DNA from: JBOGGX01 sp050744245
GTDB taxonomy: Bacteria > Actinomycetota > Acidimicrobiia > Acidimicrobiales > JBOGGX01
DNA: 22,706 nucleotides
NCBI GenBank assembly: GCA_050744245.1
Contig: JBOGGX010000087.1
Location: 1-22,706, forward strand
Direction of reading: 5' to 3'
The position numbers were made by a program, and so were the translations under genes. Positions 8,140-14,389 of this stretch are shown piece by piece. Under the pieces are notes generated by a model that did no database searches, was not told the DNA's origin, and worked only from the letters and a program-made list of their open reading frames with translations. How positions within the stretch are numbered: position 1 is the stretch's first letter; each line of letters begins with the position of its first letter.

Positions 8140-8168
8140 TCGACCAGCAACCTTGGGATGCTGGTCGA
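8140..8168 (-). terminator. Hairpin after the histidine phosphatase gene
   Basis: A perfect 10-bp inverted repeat, TCGACCAGCA and TGCTGGTCGA, encloses a 9-nt loop and begins 9 nt past the phosphatase stop. No T-tract follows, which is common for actinobacterial terminators. A second weaker stem (CGCCCC/GGGGCG, 8105-8127) lies further on. The stretch 8007-8139 otherwise holds only the unclear 5' region of the YgjP gene. Confidence 0.6.
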
Positions 8169-8176
8169 GGTCCCGG

Positions 8177-8827
8177 TCAGATCTGGTCGGGGACGGTGAG
8201 CCGCGGGTCGTCGTCGTCGAGCAGCAGCACCCGTTCGCCCAGGCCCAGGCCGCCGCCATCGGCGACCACCCAGCGGCCCTCGGCGTTCGCCAACCGGGCG
8301 AACGGCTCGCCCAGCGACGTCTCGAGCGTGTAGATCAGCCCCCCGTGGGTCACGACGAGCACGTCGCCGGTGGCCCGTTCGGCGATCCTGGCCAGGGTGG
8401 CGACTGCCCGAGCGCGGAGCTGCTGGTCGTGCTCCCAGCCCGGCGGCCGTTTGCGGTCGGACGGGGCGAAGCCCGAGCGGCCCGCCCGCGGTTCGAGATA
8501 GCCGGGATACCGCTCCTCGATCTCGTGGCGGGTCAGGCCGGACCACTCGCCGGCAGCGCGCTCGCGGAGTCCCGGATCGAGCACGACATCGCCCAGCCCG
8601 AGCTCGGCCGCGATGATGCGCGCCGTCTCTGCCGCCCGCCGGAGATCCGACGTCCACACCGCCGTCAACGCCCCTCCGACGACGCCGCTCAGCGCCCCGG
8701 CGGCCAGCTCGGCCTGCAGCCGTCCGAGATCCGAGAGCGGCGGGTCGGCCTGACCCTGCCACCGGCCGGCCGCGTTCCACGTCGACTGGCCGTGGCGGAC
8801 GAGGAGCATGCGGACCTGCGGCGGCAT
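8177..8827 (-). CDS. Histidine phosphatase (phosphoglycerate mutase-like) family protein
   Basis: This 216-residue protein has the RHG motif LLVRHGQSTWNAAGRWQG (phospho-histidine at about 12). It also has TSDLRRAAETA (60-69), the acid region LRERAAGEWSG (about 88-97) and the second histidine in VVTHGGLIYTLE (about 161), which together form the active site. Members are phosphomonoesterases or mutases; the specific substrate cannot be read from the sequence. The ATG at 8827 is 7 nt after a TAACGT -10 box, so the transcript is probably leaderless; the ATG at 8809 is a less likely start. It faces the MaoC gene across a short divergent promoter region. A stem-loop follows the stop. Confidence 0.92.
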   Translation of the reverse strand: MPPQVRMLLVRHGQSTWNAAGRWQGQADPPLSDLGRLQAELAAGALSGVVGGALTAVWTSDLRRAAETARIIAAELGLGDVVLDPGLRERAAGEWSGLTRHEIEERYPGYLEPRAGRSGFAPSDRKRPPGWEHDQQLRARAVATLARIAERATGDVLVVTHGGLIYTLETSLGEPFARLANAEGRWVVADGGGLGLGERVLLLDDDDPRLTVPDQI

Positions 8828-8834
8828 CGGGGTG

Positions 8835-8840
8835 ACGTTA
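8835..8840 (-). promoter_or_regulatory. -10 element of the histidine phosphatase gene (leaderless)
   Basis: Read leftward, TAACGT at 8840-8835 is followed by exactly 7 nt and then the ATG at 8827. Transcription would therefore start at or next to the start codon. No clear -35 is visible. Confidence 0.55.
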
Positions 8841-8863
8841 GTTAGCGCGCCCGTCGCTCCGAG

Positions 8864-8869
8864 TAACGT
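8864..8869 (+). promoter_or_regulatory. -10 element of the MaoC gene
   Basis: Rightward TAACGT lies 24 nt upstream of the GTG at 8894 and would leave a short leader containing the ribosome-binding site GAGGAGGA. It mirrors the TAACGT of the divergent gene, 23 nt away. The -35 region is weak. Confidence 0.45.
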
Positions 8870-8893
8870 GGCTCGCCCGCCCGAGGAGGACCC

Positions 8894-9742
8894 GTGGCCC
8901 TGCCCATCGACAAGCTCGGTACGACCTACGGACCGGCGACGGCCGTGATCGACCCGGCTCGGGCCAAGGCCTACGCGGCCGCCACCAACGACCACAACCC
9001 GGCCTACGAGTCGGGGAAGTACGCCCCGCCGGTCTTCGGCGTCGTCCCGGTGTGGCCGCTCCTCGGCGAGGTCGTGGTCGACATGATCCCCGCCGACGTC
9101 CTCATGTTCATCGTCCACGGCGAACAGGACATGCACTTCCACCAGCCGCTGGCGCCGGGCACAAGGCTGACCTCCACGGCCGAGGCCAACGCCCTTCGCG
9201 TCGGCGGCTCGGGCACGAGGTTTGTCACCAGGCTGGCGAGCGTCGACGACGACGGCCGGCCCGTGCTCACCCAGTTCGTGACGACCTTTGTCCGGGGCGT
9301 GACCGACGGTGAATCTGGTGGCCCGGACAAGCCGGCCCACGACGTGCCTGCCGATGCCCGCGACCGTCCGCTCCGTCGGGTGGTGCTGCCCGTCGACCGC
9401 GACCAGACCTTCCGGTACGCCGAGGCCTCGGGCGACACCATGCCCATCCACCTCGACGACGCCATCGCCCGGTCGGTCGGCCTGCCCGGCATCATCGTCC
9501 ACGGGCTGTGCACGATGGCCTTCTGCGGCCGGGCCGTGGTCGACGAGGTCGCCGACGGCGACCCGAGCCGGCTGCGGCGGCTGGCGGTGCGGTTCGCGGC
9601 CAACCTTCGGCCCGGCGAGGAGCTCGCCGTCGACCTGCTCGATGCCGGTTCGACGCCCGATGGGCGCGCCGCGGTCGCCTTCGAAGCCACCTCGGCCGGG
9701 CAGACCGTCATCACGCACGGCCGGGCCGAGGTCGAGGCCTGA
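8894..9742 (+). CDS. MaoC-like double-hotdog dehydratase/hydratase
   Basis: This 282-residue protein has two hotdog domains. The N-terminal one (about 1-135, FAS1-type MaoC-N) has HFHQPLAPGTRL. The C-terminal one (about 160-282) carries the hydratase 2 motif SGDTMPIHLDDAIARSVGLPG (Asp181 and His186 as the catalytic pair) followed by IIVHGLCTMAF. This architecture is typical of actinobacterial (R)-specific enoyl-CoA or 3-hydroxyacyl hydratases in fatty-acid or sterol metabolism. The GTG start at 8894 follows GAGGAGGA with a short 3-nt gap. The N-terminal domain lacks the D-x4-H pair, as expected for the structural half. The MoaD-like gene follows after 36 nt but is not an obvious pathway partner. 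Confidence 0.9.
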   Translation: MALPIDKLGTTYGPATAVIDPARAKAYAAATNDHNPAYESGKYAPPVFGVVPVWPLLGEVVVDMIPADVLMFIVHGEQDMHFHQPLAPGTRLTSTAEANALRVGGSGTRFVTRLASVDDDGRPVLTQFVTTFVRGVTDGESGGPDKPAHDVPADARDRPLRRVVLPVDRDQTFRYAEASGDTMPIHLDDAIARSVGLPGIIVHGLCTMAFCGRAVVDEVADGDPSRLRRLAVRFAANLRPGEELAVDLLDAGSTPDGRAAVAFEATSAGQTVITHGRAEVEA

Positions 9743-9757
9743 CCCGACGAGCGGGTC
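9741..9757 (+). other. Small hairpin between maoC-like and moaD-like genes
   Basis: GACCCG-ACGAG-CGGGTC forms a 6-bp stem that overlaps the TGA of the MaoC gene. It could attenuate read-through or stabilise the message end; it is too weak to call a terminator. Confidence 0.35.
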
Positions 9758-9778
9758 GACGAAGGCGAGCGCATCACC

Positions 9779-10021
9779 GTGGCCGTCGTCCGCCTGTTCG
9801 CCGGCGTCCGTGAGGCCGCGGGTACCTCTCGTGACCTCCTCCCGGGAGGCACGGTGGCCGAGGTGCTCGACGCGGCCAGAGCTCGCTACGGCAGCCGGTT
9901 CGCCGACGTGCTCGCCACCTGTCGGGTGTGGGTGAACGGCGAGTCCGCAGCCGACGACACGCCGGTGGGCGAGAACGACGAGGTGGCGATCCTCCCGCCG
10001 GTCTCGGGCGGTGGGACCTGA
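9779..10021 (+). CDS. MoaD/ThiS-family sulfur-carrier protein
   Basis: This 80-residue ubiquitin-like protein begins VVRLFAGVREAAG and has VWVNGESAADDTPVGENDEVAILPPVSGG, the MoaD pattern. In the family the C-terminal Gly-Gly is adenylated and thiocarboxylated to donate sulfur for molybdopterin or other sulfur transfer. Here the chain ends GGGT, so the Gly-Gly is not terminal. Either the extra threonine is removed, as in sulfur carriers that need a protease, or the protein has another role. The GTG start at 9779 is 36 nt after the MaoC gene. The stop overlaps one possible start (GTG 10011) of the next gene. A molybdopterin-type enzyme fragment lies elsewhere in the window (19055), but no moa, moe or mec gene is adjacent. 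Confidence 0.85.
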   Translation: MAVVRLFAGVREAAGTSRDLLPGGTVAEVLDAARARYGSRFADVLATCRVWVNGESAADDTPVGENDEVAILPPVSGGGT

Positions 10022-10025
10022 CGCG

Positions 10026-10973
10026 GTGGCCGCTCCGCCCACATCGCCAGCACGAAAGACGCGCGACGATCTCATCGCCGAACGCCGAGTGCGGAAGGAG
10101 GCCCGCACCGCCAACGCCCGGGCCCGCGAGCGGGCCAGGAACCAGGCGTGGGCCGACAAGGAGAAGGCCAGGGCCGAGCGGGCCAAGACGCCCCGGCCCT
10201 GGCTGCTGCGGTGGCTGCCCCGACGCCGGCTGGCCGTGGTCTACGACGTCGCCGGGGCGAAGGTGCGGTTCGGGGTCCTCTGGTTCCTTGCCAACCTGGC
10301 CGGGCTCTCGGTCGGGCTCGAGGTGATGACACCGTTGTACGTGATCACGGCGGGCACGGCCGGGCTGCAGGCGTCACGGGCATGGCGGCGTCGGGGGACG
10401 TCCGTCCACCGGATGGCGGCTGGCGTCGGGGCCGGCCTGCTGCCGTTGGCGGCATCGGTGAGCGTCGGGTTTCTCGGCGTCGCCATTCTGCTCGTCGTCG
10501 GGGTCGCCTACTACGTCGCCCTCATCGACCTGGAGGGCGGCAACCCGCTCAATCAGGCGTCGTACACCGTCCAATGTGCCCTGTTTCCCGGCATGGCGGC
10601 CGCCGGGGTCGTGCTCACCCTGCGCTACGACCTCATCGCCGCGGCCGGGTTGATCCTCCTGGTGAGCGCCTACGACTCCGGTGACTTCCTCATCGGCAGC
10701 GGGTCGAGGCGACGCTGGGAGGGCCCGGCGATCGGGATCATCGCGGTGATGGTCATGGCGTTCGCCATCTCGAGCCTCCGGCTGCCCCCGTTCGTCCTGC
10801 CCGAGGCCCTGTACCTCGGGGGCATGGCCGCCGTCCTGTGCCCGATCGGCCAGCTCGTCGCCTCGGCCGTGCTGCCCGACGCCGCGGTCAGGGCCCCGGC
10901 CGTCCGCCGTCTCGACTCGCTCATGGTGCTGGCGCCGGTGTGGGCGCTCGTCATCGGCATCCTCACCGTGTAG
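10026..10973 (+). CDS. Divergent CdsA-like (phosphatidate cytidylyltransferase family) membrane protein
   Basis: This is a protein of about 315 residues (start GTG 10026; GTG 10011 is possible). A cytoplasmic, very basic helical head of about 55 residues (RKTRDDLIAERRVRKEAR) precedes seven or eight membrane helices. The C-terminal half recalls CDP-diacylglycerol synthase: YDSGDFLIG then RRRWEGPAIG (about 228-237, like the family KTWEG), CPIGQLVASAVLP, and RRLDSLMVLAPV at the C-terminus (like the family DRxDSLxFxAP). The family's central KR....KD signature is reduced to VRAPAVRR, so catalysis is doubtful. It may be a paralogue with a changed substrate or a structural role. It follows the MoaD-like gene closely and is itself followed by a hairpin. 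Confidence 0.65.
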   Translation: MAAPPTSPARKTRDDLIAERRVRKEARTANARARERARNQAWADKEKARAERAKTPRPWLLRWLPRRRLAVVYDVAGAKVRFGVLWFLANLAGLSVGLEVMTPLYVITAGTAGLQASRAWRRRGTSVHRMAAGVGAGLLPLAASVSVGFLGVAILLVVGVAYYVALIDLEGGNPLNQASYTVQCALFPGMAAAGVVLTLRYDLIAAAGLILLVSAYDSGDFLIGSGSRRRWEGPAIGIIAVMVMAFAISSLRLPPFVLPEALYLGGMAAVLCPIGQLVASAVLPDAAVRAPAVRRLDSLMVLAPVWALVIGILTV

Positions 10974-10986
10974 TCGGCGCCACTCG

Positions 10987-11007
10987 GGCTGCTTGCTTGG
11001 AGCAGCC
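10987..11007 (+). terminator. Hairpin after the CdsA-like gene
   Basis: GGCTGCT-TGCTTGG-AGCAGCC is a perfect 7-bp stem beginning 14 nt past the TAG. It lies upstream of the XRE gene's -10 box, so it could also be a binding site for that regulator. No T-tract follows. Confidence 0.45.
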
Positions 11008-11027
11008 GATTGCTCGCGGAAGTCGCG

Positions 11028-11033
11028 TAGCCT
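11028..11033 (+). promoter_or_regulatory. -10 element of the XRE regulator gene
   Basis: TAGCCT (TAnnnT) lies 10 nt upstream of the ATG at 11044, suggesting a transcript with a leader of only a few bases. There is no Shine-Dalgarno sequence before the ATG, which fits leaderless translation. Confidence 0.45.
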
Positions 11034-11043
11034 GTCGTCGGCG

Positions 11044-11475
11044 ATGAAGAACGATCTCGAGCAGCGCTGGCACGACCTCGGTGAGTTCATCCGCGACCAG
11101 CGTCGGCTCGGTCACCTGTCGCTCCGGAAGCTCTCCGAGATGGCGGGGATCTCCAATCCCTATCTCAGCCAGATTGAACGGGGGCTGCGCAAGCCGTCGG
11201 CCGACATCCTCCAACAGCTCGCCCGGGCGCTCCACATCTCGGCCGAGAGCCTCTACATCAGGGCCGGCATCCTCGACGACCGCGACGACGACAGCGACGT
11301 GGCGTCGGTGATCGCCCGCGATCCCTACCTCACCGAGGCCCAGAAGAAGACGCTGGTCACGGTGTACGAGTCGTTCAGGCTCGAGAACGGCAACCTGGCA
11401 CCCTCCGCCCAGGACGCCGAGGATGACCGGTCCGATTCCGGCGGGCAGGAATCCGAAGCCTCGCCCCGGCGTTGA
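11044..11475 (+). CDS. XRE-family helix-turn-helix regulator
   Basis: This 143-residue protein has an N-terminal Cro/CI-type domain: LGEFIRDQRRLGHLSLRKLSEMAGISNPYLSQIERG (about 12-47), then PSADILQQLARALHISAESLY. The acidic middle (LDDRDDDSDVASVI) and YLTEAQKKTLVTVYESFR form a short helical region, and the tail is charged and probably disordered. It resembles small actinobacterial XRE regulators (SinR-like domain) of about 120-150 residues. The ATG at 11044 was preferred over an upstream ATG-like frame extension because homology begins there and a -10 box precedes it. Its stop overlaps the mshA TTG start (TTGA), so it may be cotranscribed with and regulate mycothiol synthesis; that link is inference from position. 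Confidence 0.88.
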   Translation: MKNDLEQRWHDLGEFIRDQRRLGHLSLRKLSEMAGISNPYLSQIERGLRKPSADILQQLARALHISAESLYIRAGILDDRDDDSDVASVIARDPYLTEAQKKTLVTVYESFRLENGNLAPSAQDAEDDRSDSGGQESEASPRR

Positions 11476-12704
11476 GCCGTCCGGTGTCGACCCTCGCCGT
11501 CCTCTCGTTGCACACGTCGCCGCTCGTCCAGCCCGGCTCGGGCGACAGCGGCGGGATGAACGTGTACGTGCGGGAGCTGGTGGGGGCGCTGGCCCAGGCC
11601 GGCGTCCGGTGCGTGGTGTACGTCCGCGGCTGGCAGGCCGGTCTGCCCGACGTGGTCGACGTCGAACCGGGCTTCAGGGTCGTCCACATCGACGCCGGTC
11701 CGCCCGAGCAGGCGAAGGAGGCGCTGCCCGACGTCATCGACCAGTACACGGCGGCGGTGCTGAGCGACATCGCGACCGTGGGCGACGTCGACGCCATCCA
11801 CGCCAACTACTGGCTCTCGGGCGTGGCCGGGCACGCCATCAAGCACGAGCTCGACCTGCCGCTGGTGTCGACGTTCCACACCCTGGCCCGGGTCAAGGCC
11901 GAGACCGGCGACCAGGAGCCGCAGCGCAGGATCGAGGCCGAGGCGGCCGTCATCGGCTGCTCCGACGCCATCCTCGCCTCGTGTACGGCCGAGGCGGCCC
12001 AGCTGGCGTCGCTGTACGGCGCCGACCCGGAGCGCATCGAGATCGTCCCGCCCGGCGTCGACCACGCCTTCTTCTCGCCCGGCGACCGGGGTGGCGCCCG
12101 CAACGCCCTGCGGATCGGCGACCATCACCCGGTGTTGTTGTTCGTCGGCCGCATCCAGCCGTTGAAGGGGCTCGACGTCGCCGTCCGCACCCTGGCCGAG
12201 CTGCGGCTCGACCGGCCCGACGCCGAACTGTTGGTGGTGGGCGGTCCGAGCGGAGTCGACGGAGCGGCCGAGCTCGCGCGGTGCCAGCAGCTCGCGGTCG
12301 AGCTCGGTGCGGCCGAGCGGATCCGATGGGTGGCGCCCCAACCCCATCACCTGCTGTCGACGTACTACCGGGCGGCCGACGCCGTTCTCGTACCCAGCCG
12401 GTCGGAGTCGTTCGGGCTGGTCGCACTGGAGGCGGCCGCCTGCGGGATCCCCGTGGTCGCGGCCGCGGTGGGCGGGCTGCGGACCCTTGTCGAGCACGGC
12501 CGCACCGGGTTTCTGGTCGAGGGCCGTCGACCGGAGGCGTTCGCCGCCTATGCCCGGGAGATCATCGAGAACCCGATGATGGCGGTGGCGATGGCGGTCA
12601 GGGCCCACGACCGGGCCCGTCACTACACGTGGAACACCACCGCGGGCCGGCTGCGCCGGCTTTACGGCGACCTGACCGCCCGCTCGCTCGTCGAGTGCCG
12701 CTGA
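11472..12704 (+). CDS. mshA: MshA-like D-inositol-3-phosphate glycosyltransferase (mycothiol synthesis)
   Basis: This 410-residue GT4 glycosyltransferase closely follows mycobacterial MshA as I know it: LSLHTSPLVQPGSGDSGGMN (11-30), HANYWLSG (110-117), HTLARVK (136-142), VPPGVDHAFFSPGDR, GRIQPLKG (226-233), VVGGPSG and VPSRSESFGLVALEA (307-321). MshA transfers GlcNAc from UDP-GlcNAc to 1L-inositol 1-phosphate, the first step to mycothiol, the actinobacterial low-molecular-weight thiol. The TTG at 11472 overlaps the upstream stop (TTGA); a GTG at 11484 is a close alternative and neither has a strong ribosome-binding site. A YbjN-domain gene follows, as in Mycobacterium. Specificity for inositol phosphate is inferred from similarity and synteny. 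Confidence 0.85.
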   Translation: MSRPVSTLAVLSLHTSPLVQPGSGDSGGMNVYVRELVGALAQAGVRCVVYVRGWQAGLPDVVDVEPGFRVVHIDAGPPEQAKEALPDVIDQYTAAVLSDIATVGDVDAIHANYWLSGVAGHAIKHELDLPLVSTFHTLARVKAETGDQEPQRRIEAEAAVIGCSDAILASCTAEAAQLASLYGADPERIEIVPPGVDHAFFSPGDRGGARNALRIGDHHPVLLFVGRIQPLKGLDVAVRTLAELRLDRPDAELLVVGGPSGVDGAAELARCQQLAVELGAAERIRWVAPQPHHLLSTYYRAADAVLVPSRSESFGLVALEAAACGIPVVAAAVGGLRTLVEHGRTGFLVEGRRPEAFAAYAREIIENPMMAVAMAVRAHDRARHYTWNTTAGRLRRLYGDLTARSLVECR

Positions 12705-12727
12705 CCGAGCACCAGGTTGTTGCGCTC

Positions 12728-12747
12728 GACCACCGGGGGCGGTGGTC
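12728..12747 (+). terminator. GC-rich hairpin after mshA
   Basis: GACCACCG-GGGG-CGGTGGTC is a perfect 8-bp stem with a 4-nt loop, 24 nt past the mshA stop. No T-run follows. A new -10 box for the next gene lies just downstream, which supports a transcript boundary here. Confidence 0.6.
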
Positions 12748-12770
12748 CAGCGCGAAAACCTCGGGCTGGG

Positions 12771-12776
12771 TACGGT
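12771..12776 (+). promoter_or_regulatory. -10 element of the YbjN-domain gene (leaderless)
   Basis: TACGGT lies 8 nt upstream of the ATG at 12785, and no ribosome-binding site intervenes. The same hexamer is found before proC. Confidence 0.55.
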
Positions 12777-12784
12777 CCACCGCG

Positions 12785-13276
12785 ATGGCAGGGATGGCAG
12801 GCGACGAGCAGGACGAGCTCTCGCCGCTGACCGGGATCGAGCTCGACGCGCTGTCGGCCCGGATCGAGGCCTGGCTGCGGCGCCAGCTCGACGAGAACCC
12901 GGTGGTGGCCGCGGCCGAGCGGGACGAGTCGGGCGCGCGGCGTTGGTTCGTCAGGATCCGGGGCGAGCAGAAGGACGTGTTCAGCATCTGGTTCACGCTC
13001 GGCCAGCGGACCGTGCAGTACGAGACCTACGTGATGCCCGCGCCCGAGGAGAACCATGCCCGGTTCTTCGAGCACCTGTTGCGCCGCAACCGGAAGCTGT
13101 ACGGGGCCGCCTTCGCCATCGGCGCCGAGGACGGCATCTTCCTCATGGGCCAGTTCCCCTCGTACGCGGTGACCGAGCGCGAGCTCGACCGCATCCTGGG
13201 CACGCTCTACGCGTCGACCGAGCAGTTCTTCCGGCCCGCGCTGCGCATCGGGTACGCCAGCCGGTTCCCCGGCTGA
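12785..13276 (+). CDS. YbjN-domain protein
   Basis: This 163-residue protein has the YbjN fold pattern: ARRWFVRIRGEQKDVFSIWFTLGQRTVQYETYVMPAPEENHARFFEHLLRRN is the core, followed by LYGAAFAIGAEDGIFLMGQ and a C-terminal helix ERELDRILGTLYASTEQFF. This domain is related in fold to type III secretion chaperones and is of unknown function in actinobacteria. It is encoded directly after mshA here as in Mycobacterium, so a link to the same pathway is plausible but unproven. The ATG at 12785 was chosen because it follows a leaderless -10 box at 8 nt; a second ATG at 12794 is possible. Confidence 0.85.
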   Translation: MAGMAGDEQDELSPLTGIELDALSARIEAWLRRQLDENPVVAAAERDESGARRWFVRIRGEQKDVFSIWFTLGQRTVQYETYVMPAPEENHARFFEHLLRRNRKLYGAAFAIGAEDGIFLMGQFPSYAVTERELDRILGTLYASTEQFFRPALRIGYASRFPG

Positions 13277-13294
13277 CCACCGAAGCGGCGGGGC

Positions 13295-13300
13295 TACGGT
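13295..13300 (+). promoter_or_regulatory. -10 element of proC (leaderless)
   Basis: TACGGT is followed by exactly 7 nt and the ATG at 13308, so transcription should begin at the start codon. Confidence 0.6.
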
Positions 13301-13307
13301 TCGCCCG

Positions 13308-14105
13308 ATGGGCGTTCGGCTGCAGATCGTCGGGGGCGGCAAGATGGGCGAGGCCCTGGTGGCCGGTCTCCTCCGGTCCGGGTGGGACGCGGGCGATGTC
13401 GCCGTGGTCGAGCAGGTCGCGCCGCGCCGGGAGCAGCTGGCCGCGACCTTCCCCGGCGTGCGGCTGCTCGTCGGCCCCGAGCCGGCCGAGGGCGTGATCC
13501 TGGCCGTCAAACCGGGCGACGTCGACCGGGCCTGCGCCGCCATCGGCCGGGCCGGCGCCGACCGGCTGCTGTCGATCGCGGCGGGGATAACCATCTCCCG
13601 GCTCGAGGCCAACCTGGCCGCCGACGCCGACGTCCACGTGGTTCGGGCCATGCCCAACACCCCGGCCCTGGTCGGCGAGGGCGCATCGGCCATCTCGCCC
13701 GGTACGAACGCCACCGACGACGACCTGGCTTGGGCCGCAAGCATCCTCGGCGCGGTGGGGCTCGTGGTGCGGGTCCCCGAGAAGCTCCTCGACGCGGTCA
13801 CCGGTCTGTCCGGGTCGGGCCCGGCCTACGTGTTCCTCGTGGCCGAGGCCATGATCGAGGCCGGGGTGCTGGTCGGGCTGCCCAGGGACACCGCGACCTC
13901 GCTCGCCATCCAGACGCTGGTCGGGTCGGCCCGGCTGCTGGCCGAGACCGGCGATGCGCCCGAGGCACTGCGGGCTGCGGTGACCTCGCCCGGGGGCACC
14001 ACCGCCGTCGGGCTCTCGGCCCTCGAACACGCCGGGGTCCGGGCCGCCATCCTCGACGCCGTGGTCGCGGCCACCGAGCGGGCGCGCCAGCTCGGCGCGA
14101 CCTGA
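13308..14105 (+). CDS. proC: Pyrroline-5-carboxylate reductase
   Basis: This 265-residue enzyme catalyses the last step of proline synthesis, NAD(P)H reduction of 1-pyrroline-5-carboxylate. The Rossmann motif VGGGKMGEAL (8-17) binds the cofactor. LAVKPGDVD, VVRAMPNTPALVGEG (111-125), LSGSGPAYVFLVAEAM (168-182) and the C-terminal VTSPGGTTAVGLSALE (225-240) are the ProC signatures of the substrate and dimer regions. Length is normal. The ATG at 13308 follows a leaderless -10 box. The bldC-like gene follows at a distance of 80 bases, as it does downstream of proC in Mycobacterium and other actinobacteria. Confidence 0.96.
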   Translation: MGVRLQIVGGGKMGEALVAGLLRSGWDAGDVAVVEQVAPRREQLAATFPGVRLLVGPEPAEGVILAVKPGDVDRACAAIGRAGADRLLSIAAGITISRLEANLAADADVHVVRAMPNTPALVGEGASAISPGTNATDDDLAWAASILGAVGLVVRVPEKLLDAVTGLSGSGPAYVFLVAEAMIEAGVLVGLPRDTATSLAIQTLVGSARLLAETGDAPEALRAAVTSPGGTTAVGLSALEHAGVRAAILDAVVAATERARQLGAT

Positions 14106-14125
14106 CCAGTACCACATCCCTGTCA

Positions 14126-14156
14126 TTGGCAACATCAGCCACAGGTGCTCTACAGT
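14126..14156 (+). promoter_or_regulatory. Promoter of the bldC-like gene
   Basis: TACAGT at 14151-14156 is a good -10 box, and TTGGCA at 14126-14131 is a plausible -35 with a 19-bp spacer. Transcription would start near 14163, leaving a leader with GGAG and AAGGGG before the gene. Unlike its neighbours this gene is not leaderless. Confidence 0.5.
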
Positions 14157-14185
14157 CGCCGGCGACGGAGTAAGGGGTGATGCCC

Positions 14186-14389
14186 ATGGCGCAGAACCTG
14201 CAGCACATGTCGCGCGCCAACTACCTCACGGTTGGCGAGGTCGCCACGCGGGTGCGCATCTCGAACATGACCGTGTACCGGCTCATCAAGTCGGGCGAGC
14301 TGGCCGCGGTGCGGGTGGGCAAGTCGTTCAGGGTCCGGGAGGAGGACCTCGACGCCTATCTCGATCGTCAGTACACCCAGGCCGGCTGA
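14186..14389 (+). CDS. bldC: BldC-like excisionase-family DNA-binding protein
   Basis: This small protein (67 residues from the ATG at 14186; ATG 14180 or GTG 14177 would add up to three) is nearly all winged helix-turn-helix: YLTVGEVATRVRISNMTVYRLIKSGELAAVRVGKSFRV. That is the MerR/excisionase-like (HTH_17) fold of Streptomyces BldC and mycobacterial Rv0500A. BldC is a developmental transcription factor in Streptomyces that binds DNA as head-to-tail oligomers. The ribosome-binding site AAGGGG is 8 nt before the ATG. The position just after proC is conserved in actinobacteria. Its stop overlaps the CTG proposed to start the next gene, which would couple the two. The gene symbol is by family and synteny only. 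Confidence 0.85.
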   Translation: MAQNLQHMSRANYLTVGEVATRVRISNMTVYRLIKSGELAAVRVGKSFRVREEDLDAYLDRQYTQAG

